This document shows positions 39,763 through 49,921 of a DNA stretch of 64,000 bases, in pieces. Made by a program: the position numbers and the translations under genes. The stretch is from contig MSED01000005.1 in NCBI GenBank assembly GCA_002099365.1, positions 1,116,001 through 1,180,000 on the forward strand. The letters run 5' to 3'. Numbering within the stretch: position 1 is the stretch's first letter; each line of letters starts with the position of its first letter. Origin of the DNA: Phialophora verrucosa. Its lineage: Eukaryota; Ascomycota; Eurotiomycetes; Chaetothyriales; Herpotrichiellaceae. The notes beneath the pieces were generated by a model. The model saw only the letters and a program-made list of their open reading frames with translations, searched no databases and was not told where the DNA came from.

Positions 39763-41426
39763 TCCACTGTTTTGAGATTCTTCTTCTTGGTGGGAGGGTG
39801 CCTTTGCTGTGGTGGCATGTTTGTCGTTCTGCTTGGACCTTGCATAAAGATCAAGAGTGAGAGGAAATTGCCTCGCTTCACTTCCATGTCGAGTACACTT
39901 TTCTGTTGCGAACGTGCGACATGTACATGCGCCGATGTACTATCACGACTGTGCCATGAAGTTTTGGAAGGGCTTTTAATTAATATAGCGTTTACCATTC
40001 TTGGAGGTTCCTCGAAGGCTCCGTATTTCGGTGAAGCGGTGGAAGAGCCTCTAGTCAGACTCCCGATTTCATATAGTATGCATGTAGCTCGCAGGCTAAT
40101 GGAGAAACTCTACGACATCTGAGTCCCTTGAAACCCATATCTTAATGCACCCCACCCGTCTAGAGGGTCTAACCACCTACACACAGTCGGAGTGCGCGAG
40201 TGCAAGTACTCCATACACGGTCGTGACAGTGACCTTACGGACCGCCCTTGTGACCATGCCGATCGCGGTGCCCCGCCATGCTCACTCCTCAGCTCGTATC
40301 TCCCAGTGTGAGTAGTGTGGTAGTTGTCTCTCACCCAAGGCGATAATCCTAGGATCCGATATGTATGTACGAGTACGAACACGACACGGAGTCCCCTGGC
40401 AAGTTTTGGAGTTTCCAGGTTTTGAATCACATTCCTGATTTGATATCTCGAAACGGCCCCCCCTCCCCTTCCAGGATGGCATCCATGCGATCAATGCATC
40501 AAAGGCATCACATGATGGTGATGGAATTGGTGCCCCCCAAACCTGTTTTTCCGACGTTTCTTGAAACGCCGCGTGGCAGGAAGGCATTCGGGCACGGCAG
40601 GCAGACTTGCGCCCCGAGTCCAAACTACCAACTACCGATTACAGGATTAGTATTTAAGGACGGGGATGGGCACTCCGGAGGTGTCCTCACTCGACGACTC
40701 ATATTGCAAGCACGACAGGTCCGGCGCGTGGACATACATATCTGTGCGCTGTGGACCGACGGACGGACGTACTGTATGTATGTATGTAAGCTGGAATTCG
40801 TCCCCCGGCAGTCACGACACTAAACGACACGAGAATACCGTACAGTACAGTACTCGTACACACCCCGCGCGTCCGCCTGAGTGAAGGAAGAGAACGGGTC
40901 GATAAGTTGGGGCCTTTTTTCGGTTTGTTCGTGAAGTTGGTCGAGGCGGCGGTTTTTGTTTTGCGCCCGTCGCCTTCCACTGCACTGGTGCCGGGACTTG
41001 CTCGGATTTGGCGAGGGGGCCTTTACATGGTTCCCAAAAGGTCCCCGTAGCGGTTGTTCACTGAGCCGTGCGTGAGGGTGCGCCCAGGTCATTGACAAAG
41101 GCAGCAGGGGGCGGAGCAGGGCGCTCAGCAGGAACGCAGAAGCCGTGGTTCTTGGCGGGGCGGAGAGGAGGACAGCCTCACAGACGAGGGGCTGTCAAGG
41201 ACAGTATTGCACCTACCTACTTTACTGCCTACTTGTCTGCCTACTTACCAGCTTGCCTGGTGGTCGAGGTGGCAAGCTCCTGATCTGAAGGATAGGAATC
41301 AGGGCTGGTTAAGCGAAGTATCTGGGACGGGGGTTCCAGATATCTAAACGAAGTCGGACCACGTCTGAACGGTCACACACCACCCACTGAAGGTCTACAG
41401 GCTCTTGATATCAAGGCGACCCTTCG
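39763..41426. other. Intergenic region, 1.7 kb
   Basis: No supported gene. Short simple-sequence runs are visible: a GTAT tetranucleotide run near 40777-40790 and TACT/TGCCTACTT-like repeats near 41212-41250. The right end is the promoter of the small membrane-protein gene. Confidence 0.45.
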
Positions 41427-42063
41427 ATGCAGCAATTCGAGATGGCTACCGATCCTGCTGATCCTCCTGGCCTCCGGTGAGTTCTTACCTCCTGTTCACT
41501 GTTCTCTCGGTGTCTGAAATTGACGCTCTGATATTTTTCATCCTTCAAACCTCTTTGCCGTTCTTCCGGACTGATAATCATGCCCTAGCTTCCTCGACGC
41601 CCTCCTCCCTGCGACTTTCCTCCTCTCCACTTTCGGCTCCCTCATAACTTTCACCTCGACGGTCGGCATCTTCGGCTCCGCTCACCGGTACTTCTCTGAA
41701 ATCCAGACCTTTATCGCTTTAGCCTGGTTATTCTTCACTCTCTCCCTCGCTTTAGCGACGTTGGTTTCCATCGGATTGGTCTTTCATCGTCGCCATGTAC
41801 GCGATGCTTTCGAGCGCGGGTATAAGCATTGGAGAGGCGGGGCTGGGACCCGTACGGCTGGAGAAAGAAGTGTGGTGTTTGGAATTGTCATGCTGGGCTT
41901 GGGAGGCATGTGGCTGATGTTGTTGGAGTGTCTTGCTTTTGTGTTTTTGAGCTTGAGTGTTGCGGCGTATTGTTTGGCGGTCGGGTGGATTGGCTTTGTG
42001 GTGAGCGCTGGGATGATGGTCGTCACGGTTGTGGTTTTCGTGTTGATGGGGCAGAGAGAGTGA
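41427..42063 (+). CDS. Small four-helix membrane protein (hypothetical)
   Basis: Two exons, 41427-41476 and 41589-42063, give 174 aa. The donor GTGAGT and acceptor CCCTAG join GL to RFLDALL through a split Arg codon. Four hydrophobic segments are seen: about 20-38 (ALLPATFLLSTFGSLITF), 52-78 (FIALAWLFFTLSLALATLV), and two close ones at about 105-140 and 143-170. A basic loop (HRRHVRDAFERGYKHW) sits between helices 2 and 3. The end is MGQRE. I recognise no family. Coding status rests on the clean intron, the continuous hydrophobic pattern and the lack of stops. Confidence 0.65.
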
Positions 42064-43062
42064 CCAGGCACAGCATCAGAATCATGGTCGTGGTGTATGG
42101 CTTGTCCTATCTGATTAAGTTGGAGGTCGCCGACGATGGCAGTTTGAGAACTGAATGTTGAACGAAAGAGATACTCGAGGGCTAATCCTGACGGTTCTTG
42201 TGGGAACTGCATTGAGCATTGACTTGAACGTAGTTGAACGTAGTTGAATGTACTTGATCACAAATAATGACTGTTCTATTTCCAGCGGAAATCTGAATGA
42301 TAAAAGGTAAGGTGATGGATCCGTCAATAACATCGTTCTTACCTCAGTGCAATTCCTGTGGCCCTTGGGATAATAGAGCCGAAACTTGCTGCTTCATTCC
42401 TCTGTAAGGGAGAGTGTGCCAGCTCAAGTCCAGTTGTATGGTTGACAACTATCCGCGATGAGCACCGTTCTTGCGGGAATTAATTTTCCGGGTCCTCGGA
42501 TCTTGAGGTGAAAACAGTGATATCCTACTCATCGGTGATAAGTGTCCACTCGCTCCGATCAGCTTGCACTTTGGCTGAACGCTGTACGAATATCAATAGG
42601 TGAGGATCTACCCAAGAACAAGAGACCGTCCCAACGAAAACGACCAACACTGGGGCATAGGTAGCCGTGCACCCGTGGCACCAAGTGTTAGAATTGTCGT
42701 TTGTACGCCCATCGATAGCAACAGCTCGAAGAGTATAACCATCGCCGGGATCGTGATGAGGTTCTGGGTCCTGTCTATGGATGGCAAGCCCATAACCAGC
42801 ATCAGTACCGCGAGCCTAGTCCCCCAGTAAAAGCAACAATAAAACGAGTCAGGTTGTCAACGTAAAGGCCGCGTTGATATCGTAGGACGACGTGGACGAC
42901 TCTCACAATCCCCTGGTCGTGTGCTCCACAGTATCGTCGGGGCCTTTCTGCACTTTTTGCTTGCTGCTGCACTGTACGAGTATCACGTTTGCGAGGAGGG
43001 CACCGCGTTGTGAATGTCCACCGCCGCGCTGAGACACTGAGAAAAATCCATCTCCGTTCAAG
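42064..43062. other. Intergenic region, 1.0 kb
   Basis: 3' UTR of the small membrane-protein gene and promoter of the WD40 gene. A direct repeat TTGAACGTAG(T) occurs near 42222-42246. No gene is seen. Confidence 0.45.
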
Positions 43063-44724
43063 ATGGACTCTGCCCGATATCCTCCGCCAAAGCGACGCCG
43101 CACGTCAAGCGAAGGCTCATCCTCGTCCCGCAACTCCGCAGCCAACCCACGATCACACCCACCACCCTCACGCCAACAAGAACCCACGCGTTCAGCACGC
43201 GACATGCACCGAGGAAGAAGCTACTCAACTTCACGGAGTAGAAGCCGGGACAACAGCCAAGATGATACACCGCGGAGAGACAGATCGCAAAGTCGGAGTC
43301 GGAGCCGTTCCCCGCGCAGACGACGCTTGAGCAGAAGTCCAACAAGCAGTTCAACTTACGATTCAGAATCCGAACACCACCGCCGAACGAGACGGTCAAG
43401 ATCACGATCAAGATCCAGGTCCAGATCAGACACATACTCGCCGCAGCACTCCCGCTCTCCTTCACCCTCGCACTCGCAATCCCGACAACCTTCTGCCTCA
43501 CTGCTCCCGCCTCCCTCCTTGAAACCCAAGTCTCTGACTTTCACACCCCTCCTCACCCTCCCCCGCGCTCACGCCAGAGGCATAACATGCGTCAAATTCT
43601 CCCCGGACATGACCCTCCTGGCAACCTCCTCTGCCGACAACAGCATAAATATCTATTCTATCCCTCCCAATCCTACACCAGACTCACATTTCAAACATAT
43701 TCGCACCCTCCGCGCCCATCTGGCGGGTGTGAACGCCATAGCGTGGTCCCCCGTCGGCCCGCCCTATACCCTCGCCTCCGCATCCGACGATAAATCGATC
43801 CTCTTATGGTCGCCGCTCGCCTCAGATTTCCCTATCGCACCGTCCCCACTGACAGGGCACAGTAACTATGTCTACTCTCTCTGCTTCAGTCCCAAGGGGA
43901 ACATGCTGGTGTCTGGATCCTTCGACGAGGCTGTCTTCCTGTGGGACGTACGCTCGGGCCGCGTGATGAGGAGTCTCCCCGCCCACTCGGACCCCGTCGG
44001 TGGCGTTGATTTCCTCCGCGACGGCACCATGGTTGTGTCGTGCGCAGGCGACGGGTTGATCCGAATCTGGGACGCATCGACGGGCCAATGCCTACGAACC
44101 CTCGTCGACGAGGACAGAAAGCCCGTCACGAGCGTAAAGTTCTCTCCGAACGGCAAATTCCTCCTCGCATGGACGTTGGACAATTGTGTCAGACTGTGGA
44201 ATTACATCGAGGGGCGGTGCGTCAAGACATACCAGGGGCACGCCAACGCGCAGTACAGCCTCGCAGGTGCGGTCGGCAACTACTCGTATGTCAACGGCGG
44301 CGGGGAAAGAAGACTAGAGGCATTCTTGGCGAGCGGGAGCGAGGACGGGGATATCGTTGCCTGGGACGTCAGCAGCAAGGACGTCCTCTGGCGGGAGAAG
44401 GCGCACAGGGACGTCGTGCTGAGCATTGATTTTGGGAGGACCGAAGAAGGAAAAGGGCTCTTGGTCAGCGGCGGGAAGGACCGCGACGTGAAGATCTGGC
44501 TGCTCGAAGCGGACGAGGCGGAGCATGACTTCTTCACCGAGACACGAGATCAGCATCGGGACGGAGGCGTCAATGTCGATGTCGATATGGACATGGACAT
44601 GGACATGGACGGCGTGGTCGAAGGGCCCACGGTCTACGGAAATGGCACGGGAACAATGAAGCGGGAAGCTGATGAGAACGCCATGCTCATCGACCAGCCT
44701 ACACCTGGCGTGGACCATAGCTAG
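43063..44724 (+). CDS. SWD3: COMPASS-type WD40 protein (Swd3/WDR5-like) with RS-rich N-terminus
   Basis: Single exon, 553 aa. Swd3/WDR5 is the beta-propeller core of the Set1 histone H3K4 methyltransferase complex. Seven WD40 repeats start at about 165: ITCVKFSPDMTLLATSSADN, LASASDDKSILLW, HSNYVYSLCFSPKGNMLVSG with SFDEAVFLWD, LPAHSDPVGGVDFLRDG, VTSVKFSPNGKFLLAWTLDN, LASGSEDGDIVAWD and LVSGGKDRDVKIW. The third to fifth repeats are close to WDR5. The first 150 residues are an Arg/Ser-dipeptide-rich domain absent from yeast Swd3 and animal WDR5. The C-terminal tail carries an encoded DMDMDMD run. It is convergent with the HECT ligase gene, 279 nt between stops. Confidence 0.85.
   Translation: MDSARYPPPKRRRTSSEGSSSSRNSAANPRSHPPPSRQQEPTRSARDMHRGRSYSTSRSRSRDNSQDDTPRRDRSQSRSRSRSPRRRRLSRSPTSSSTYDSESEHHRRTRRSRSRSRSRSRSDTYSPQHSRSPSPSHSQSRQPSASLLPPPSLKPKSLTFTPLLTLPRAHARGITCVKFSPDMTLLATSSADNSINIYSIPPNPTPDSHFKHIRTLRAHLAGVNAIAWSPVGPPYTLASASDDKSILLWSPLASDFPIAPSPLTGHSNYVYSLCFSPKGNMLVSGSFDEAVFLWDVRSGRVMRSLPAHSDPVGGVDFLRDGTMVVSCAGDGLIRIWDASTGQCLRTLVDEDRKPVTSVKFSPNGKFLLAWTLDNCVRLWNYIEGRCVKTYQGHANAQYSLAGAVGNYSYVNGGGERRLEAFLASGSEDGDIVAWDVSSKDVLWREKAHRDVVLSIDFGRTEEGKGLLVSGGKDRDVKIWLLEADEAEHDFFTETRDQHRDGGVNVDVDMDMDMDMDGVVEGPTVYGNGTGTMKREADENAMLIDQPTPGVDHS
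44587..44610 (+). repeat. Hexanucleotide repeat ATGGAC x4 inside the SWD3-like gene
   Basis: Four perfect copies of ATGGAC encode alternating Met-Asp in the C-terminal tail. Just upstream is an imperfect GTCAAT/GTCGAT run. A coding minisatellite like this may vary in length between strains. Confidence 0.75.
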
Positions 44725-45003
44725 CTATGATGCCCAGAATGGAACGAGAGCACGACGTATGGAACTGTCGACTCGTGGAATGACTTGGACGCAACCAAAG
44801 TTGTTCGTCGCTCGTATTCATCATTCGTAAGAGCTAATTCATGGATGCGACTGATACGAGCATTCACGGCGGTAGCCACAACCACAACCGCACATATGTT
44901 CCGGGCCGTTGGTTTTCAACCATTATTTCTCTCATTCCCCACCTCCCGCTCGTAGCCCTCATCTGGCATTACCAGCAAATGTTGAGCAAAGCATCAGATC
45001 AGA

Positions 45004-48000
45004 TCACAGGGTCCCAAAGCCTGCCGAATTCTCAATCGCCTTGGTGAGCTTCTCCTCCAGGATCTTTTTACTCGAATACTGTGGTAACAGAAGCCTACCA
45101 TAGCAGGTACTAGAACTAGGCAGCCTCGTATCCTCCTCGCCGTTTTTCTGGATAATGAACGTGACGCTGCTCATCCCATTGACGGGCACGCGGTCACTCG
45201 CCGTGACGAACTCGAGGAGTTGTTTATGTTGTTCCGGCGACATGTTGCGAACCACGCTCCAGAAATCAATGATCGCCGGATCGGTGGCCACGTAGTCGTC
45301 GTAAGTGGCCGTGTGTTCGAGTTCGTCGATGTCGATGTCGGCGTAGCCTTCGATGAGAACTTTGAGGGCTTCAGGGGTGAAGATTGACAGGGCGGTGCGG
45401 TCGAGACAGGTGTAAAAGCCGCGGGCGAACGCTTCGTATTGCGGTTCAATGGATTTGTGCGTGAGCCAGAGGATGTAGTCCTTGACATATTGGGCCCGGT
45501 TGGCATTTGTGACGAGCGAGGCTTCTTCGACGGGGGAGGTTTCAAGCACATCGCTGTCGATACTCTGAGGCGTTGAAATGCCTCTGAGCTCAACGGACGA
45601 GGTTCGGCTTAGCATCGGAGCGGTTGGGATCGTAGGACTCATGTTGGGCGACGCGTGAGATGGCGGTGTCAACGCCGAATCCAAAGGTATCTCGAAGGAT
45701 GTCGATTTGGTCTTCTCCCTGCCCTTCTTGCTTGTCTTCGGCTTCGTCGGTGGCCATGGATCGTCTCGACCAAATTTTTGCATGTCGACGGTCACCATGG
45801 TGCCACAGAGCTCATAGCTGAACTCATAAGTCCTCGCAATCACGTCCGCGACATCGCCATCGGACCATTCCAACATTGTCCTCAAGCCTCTCCTCAGTTC
45901 AGGCCAGCCATCGGCGATATGCTCAAGCTTCTTAACCTTGAGCCCAAGAAGCTTGCGGTAGAAGGCGAGCGGCATGGTGATCGGAATTGTGATGCCGTTA
46001 TAGATAGCCAGTGACATCAATATGCCCAAGGCTTCGAACCTGTAGAGCGGCTCCAATGAACCTGCCTGGAACCAGGCCATCCTAGTGGTGTTATCAACTG
46101 TGAACATGCCATAGTCTGGTCGAAACGCCTCTGAGAAGACAAGTCTGAAGAATTCTTGCTGGACTCCACCATGGTCGAGGCCATCTTCACCCTCATCCTT
46201 ACCGATACGTACCCGTAGCGGCCGCATCAACTCCTGCCGTTGACGACGCCAGATTTGGTTGATCGCGTCATTCAAAATATCATCTCTCCGGATTGTAAGC
46301 ACAAAGTATTTGGCCATATGAGGTCGGAGGTGAGCCAAAACTTCTTTCGCGCCATGGACTGGGATGGCGGGAGTTGCCCAGATATATTGCCTGGTGTCAT
46401 TGTAGATGATGATGGCATCCTCGTGTGCCTTCTTCATGATGGCTATGTTCATTGCTCGGAAGTATTTCACCAGGACTTCAGGCCGGAAGAGAAATGAGAA
46501 GGAGAGGAGATGCATTCGACGGTTGTCCGCACGGAAGGATAGCCATTCCGAAGGCATGGACATGTCGTCAAAGGCCTCAGCAATGAAGGGCATCCAGAAA
46601 AGACCGTGATGCAGGTCCAAGTCCTGCCGCTGACGGTATATTTCTGCAAGAAGCTCCAGCGCACCGCCTACAGGTCCGGATCGTTGAATGATGACAGAGC
46701 GGTCCCAGTCTTTGAGCATGATGGTCCTCACCAGTTCGATGGTGGCCGTGCCGATCCAGCTAGACTTATCATCCTCCCCTGTAAGAAGGAAGTCGCGGTC
46801 AAATCGAGCGACCAGTGATTCGACTATCGTTGCTTGCTTCGACTTTGTCTCCTTTGAGCCTTTCAACGTGTTTGCCCACTTGGCCATGGTCAGTCGATGG
46901 CTAATCACATCCATCAAGCCTAACAGCAGCCGATGGACCAACCAGTCGTCGGACACATCAATAGCCTCGATCACTTCGCGCATGGTTGCGAGGTTCTGCG
47001 GTCGCGAGTGCCCACGGAAAGACGCATGTGCAAGTCCAAGGTTTCTCTCTTCTCTGAAGTTGGAGAAATCTTGCTTGTCCAACCAGCAGGCTGGTTTCGA
47101 TGACCCTGTTACCCGAGGATTAAAAATTGTGGTGGCGAGAAGCAACAATGCCACAAGACAAAGTTCCGTGACCAGGGGTTCTTCAAGGTGAATCTGAGGA
47201 AGATCATTCTCGAGTACCGGGTCGTGTCCCATGAAGCCTGACGGACGAGAAGCACAAGCATTCGGGTCGGCAGATGGTCGTGGTCTCTTCGTCAGTGCTT
47301 TTTCACCACTTCCGCTGCCTGCGCGACGATGCCTTCCAGAGGTTCGCAGCCACGCAGGCAGGGCATACGAGAGCTGCAGTGCTTCCAGCACGCTGGTCAT
47401 CACCACGTCTCGTTCGTGGAAGGATTGGAGAGTGGACAGGCCGTACAGAAGCGATCGCATATCGCCCGTTGTTGCTGTAGCGATTGAATGTTGTGGCACG
47501 GTAGGGGGTTCCTGCGGACCATCGCTGTCTTTCGTTCCGCAGACTGGATCCCGTTCCTCTTGCAGGTTGGATGCACAAGACCTGACAGTCTCCTGGATAT
47601 CCTTAACAGATTTACACAACCGTTCAGGATCACTGAGGCAATATGCGAAGCTCTGTTTAATCAACGGGGTGAACCGCCCATGGTAGCCAGGATCCTTTTT
47701 TCGCTCCTTCGACAGTAACCATGTCATGTTTTGCCAAGTCAATGTCTTGAGAGAATACGTGGGTTGGTGGACGACTGCTGGTGTGTCCTGGCCCTGATCA
47801 GTTGGGCCATTGGCTACCATGTCCGCATGATGCTCTTCAGGCCTTGCCTCTTCCTGCTGAATTGCATCGGTAAGAGTCTGCTCCTGGTGTGAAGCATCAT
47901 CTGGTGATAATGCGTCATCTCCAGTACTGCTGGCACTCCTGACAGGTAGCCAGCTGAGAAGTCGCAATGGTACTAGATCATATAGTGTCTGCGTAAAGGA

Positions 48001-48786
48001 AGCCAGATCCTTTGGTCTTGTGGGGGTTGTGGGCGACTGTGACAGCTCGCTAGTCGCATCCTCACTTCTAGCTTGATCCTTTTCCCGGTCTGGCGGTATA
48101 ATAGTCGCGTTCAAGAGGTTAGCAACCTCAGGAAGTCCTTCAGCGATTGAAGAATCCAGTTTGCGAAGGCGCCTCCCTGCCTCGACCACACCATCTTGAC
48201 TTTGTCTTCTTAGTCCATGGTCTCTCACTGGCGAATGCTTGGGAGAGTCCCTTGGGCGCTGCGTCAGACCCGCCGGCTTCGGTAGATGGCCATTCTCTTG
48301 CCTCTGTTGTGGCAGCTTCTCGTGACTATTCCTCCTCTTCTTAGCATGCGTGGGATCCTCGTACCAAGGCACGACCGGGTCATTGGGGCAGAGTCCCAAG
48401 GCTGTATCCTTGCCACTCCGACTGTACTCGTCCACCAACTGGCATGCCAAAGTTCTCGCGCTCAACTCGGTGTATTTCCTCAACGGCGCTGTACAGTTCC
48501 TCTTCCGGTAGCTCAAGCATGTGGGTGTTGTGCAGTTAACATTGCGACAACCGTACTGGATCTGGTTTGTGTAGCGGCGCAGGAGTAGACGAAGGCGGCG
48601 ATCGCGCTGGGCATGGACATTGCTGTAGATGAGTTTGGGGTCTGTGACCGGAATGATGTCGTCTAGGATGTAGTCTGGCGCATGGAAGCCCAAATCGGCG
48701 GTCTTTACACGAGCCTGTTTGTCGAGGGCGTCTCGAGCTGCGTCGTCCAGCCCCGCGGTTTTAGTGACATTTTTCCCATGATGCAT
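45004..48786 (-). CDS. HUL4: HECT E3 ubiquitin ligase with N-terminal AZUL zinc finger (Hul4-like)
   Basis: Single exon, 1260 aa from the ATG at 48786. In-frame ATGs at 48891 and 48954 would add 35 or 56 residues, partly hydrophobic, and look like 5' UTR. The AZUL-type finger lies at about 55-125 (QIQYGCRNVNCTTPTCLSYR, RNC, LCPNDP), the domain best known from UBE3A. A disordered region follows, then a helical middle. The HECT domain fills the last 350 residues: LRVRIGKDEGEDGLDHGGVQ, EALGILMSLAIYNGITIPI, and the C-lobe with catalytic Cys1228 in SSSTCYGRLLLPQY. Family enzymes accept ubiquitin on that Cys from an E2 and pass it to substrates. Substrates are unknown. Confidence 0.93.
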   Translation of the reverse strand: MHHGKNVTKTAGLDDAARDALDKQARVKTADLGFHAPDYILDDIIPVTDPKLIYSNVHAQRDRRLRLLLRRYTNQIQYGCRNVNCTTPTCLSYRKRNCTAPLRKYTELSARTLACQLVDEYSRSGKDTALGLCPNDPVVPWYEDPTHAKKRRNSHEKLPQQRQENGHLPKPAGLTQRPRDSPKHSPVRDHGLRRQSQDGVVEAGRRLRKLDSSIAEGLPEVANLLNATIIPPDREKDQARSEDATSELSQSPTTPTRPKDLASFTQTLYDLVPLRLLSWLPVRSASSTGDDALSPDDASHQEQTLTDAIQQEEARPEEHHADMVANGPTDQGQDTPAVVHQPTYSLKTLTWQNMTWLLSKERKKDPGYHGRFTPLIKQSFAYCLSDPERLCKSVKDIQETVRSCASNLQEERDPVCGTKDSDGPQEPPTVPQHSIATATTGDMRSLLYGLSTLQSFHERDVVMTSVLEALQLSYALPAWLRTSGRHRRAGSGSGEKALTKRPRPSADPNACASRPSGFMGHDPVLENDLPQIHLEEPLVTELCLVALLLLATTIFNPRVTGSSKPACWLDKQDFSNFREERNLGLAHASFRGHSRPQNLATMREVIEAIDVSDDWLVHRLLLGLMDVISHRLTMAKWANTLKGSKETKSKQATIVESLVARFDRDFLLTGEDDKSSWIGTATIELVRTIMLKDWDRSVIIQRSGPVGGALELLAEIYRQRQDLDLHHGLFWMPFIAEAFDDMSMPSEWLSFRADNRRMHLLSFSFLFRPEVLVKYFRAMNIAIMKKAHEDAIIIYNDTRQYIWATPAIPVHGAKEVLAHLRPHMAKYFVLTIRRDDILNDAINQIWRRQRQELMRPLRVRIGKDEGEDGLDHGGVQQEFFRLVFSEAFRPDYGMFTVDNTTRMAWFQAGSLEPLYRFEALGILMSLAIYNGITIPITMPLAFYRKLLGLKVKKLEHIADGWPELRRGLRTMLEWSDGDVADVIARTYEFSYELCGTMVTVDMQKFGRDDPWPPTKPKTSKKGREKTKSTSFEIPLDSALTPPSHASPNMSPTIPTAPMLSRTSSVELRGISTPQSIDSDVLETSPVEEASLVTNANRAQYVKDYILWLTHKSIEPQYEAFARGFYTCLDRTALSIFTPEALKVLIEGYADIDIDELEHTATYDDYVATDPAIIDFWSVVRNMSPEQHKQLLEFVTASDRVPVNGMSSVTFIIQKNGEEDTRLPSSSTCYGRLLLPQYSSKKILEEKLTKAIENSAGFGTL

Positions 48787-49345
48787 GACAGGTGCCACCA
48801 AAGAGAATACTAGATAAGCAAAAGGGAGCTGTAAGTCTAATTGAAAAGAGTTGAAAGTGCTGAAAGAAGCAGAAGTGGGAAATGCGGACATGGAGGACGA
48901 TGGAGACAGGCGCTCGCCTCTCACAGCCTCGCAGCCTTGTGGCTCCGCATTCATTCAGATCTGCTGTTGCAAGCACCAAAGATTCATTGCTTGGAAGACT
49001 GATTTATGCCATGCTCCATTCATTGTACATTATATTACACCTTTGAGTCAGGCAATCATGCGTCATGTAAGCGCCTTTCATCAAACTCGCCGCATCGAGG
49101 GGGCATCTGTTGGCCACCTGTGCCATCGGCATGTCCACTTGATCAGCCTGTCTAACATCATGGAGCCTTCCCGCCGGGCTGTCTGCGCCGTGACCCCGGC
49201 TATGCACTTATGGGGAAGTCATTTAACAGTGACGAAGTTGACCGTCCTTGTCCGAGGAGAGTAGAGAACCGAGTTGTAAGCGCTGCCACGCAAAGCTGAA
49301 AGATCTGCTTCAAATAAAATGCGGAACCGTTGCCAATTCGACCAG
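48787..49345. other. Intergenic spacer, HECT gene promoter / TIM17 3' end
   Basis: 559 nt between two minus-strand genes; the HECT promoter and 5' UTR plus the TIM17 3' UTR. No other feature is seen. Confidence 0.45.
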
Positions 49346-49921
49346 TCACGCCGGTACCCGACCAGATTCAGATGGCGGTTGAGGAGGAGGGAGCTGAACA
49401 CTATTAGCACATCTGGTCGGTCGGATTTCATGTTGTCCCCGACACTTACATCTAGTCTCGTGTTCTCTGCCATCAGCCGCTGAATACCGATCCCAACACC
49501 CTCGATGACAGCGAGGAAGATGGCGCACATTATGGCACCATTTCTCGCCGCCTTGTAGCCTCCTCTTATTGCCAACGAACCTCCCGTCAGGAAACCGGCA
49601 ATGATGGAGTTGTAGGGATCTTCCTTCTTGCGGATGCCTTTGACTGCGCAGTCGTATGTGCTGAACATGCCTCCCCACACGCCGAAGTTGCCTCCCGTCA
49701 CGGGTGCCCGGGCTTTGATCGCCGTGAGCATGCCTATCCGTCGCTCGCCGTATGGTGAATTTCTGAACCCCTTAATACCGTGCCATAACGTGCCTGGGCC
49801 ATTGTTAGAGATGTCCGTCAAAGGGCAGTGCGCCTTCCATACCTCCCAATGCGCCCATACAGAAAGCTCCACCAAAATCTGACAGGGCCACCCATGGACA
49901 CGGGTCTCGTGAGTGATCCAT
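49346..49921 (-). CDS. TIM17: Mitochondrial import inner membrane translocase subunit Tim17
   Basis: Three exons on the minus strand, 49921-49843, 49793-49450 and 49393-49346, give 156 aa. Tim17 is a core subunit of the TIM23 presequence translocase. The start MDHSRDPCPWVALSDFGGAF is diagnostic. GTLWHGIKGFRNSPYGERR, VTGGNFGVWGGMFSTYDCAV and IIAGFLTGGSLAIRGGYKAA follow. The four membrane segments and the GxxxG motifs are intact. Exon 3 is short and encodes LPPPQPPSESGRVPA. A competing upstream AG, 8 nt before the chosen acceptor, would give a different ending, CSAPSSSTAI; I chose the Pro-rich tail because it resembles fungal Tim17. Confidence 0.94.
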
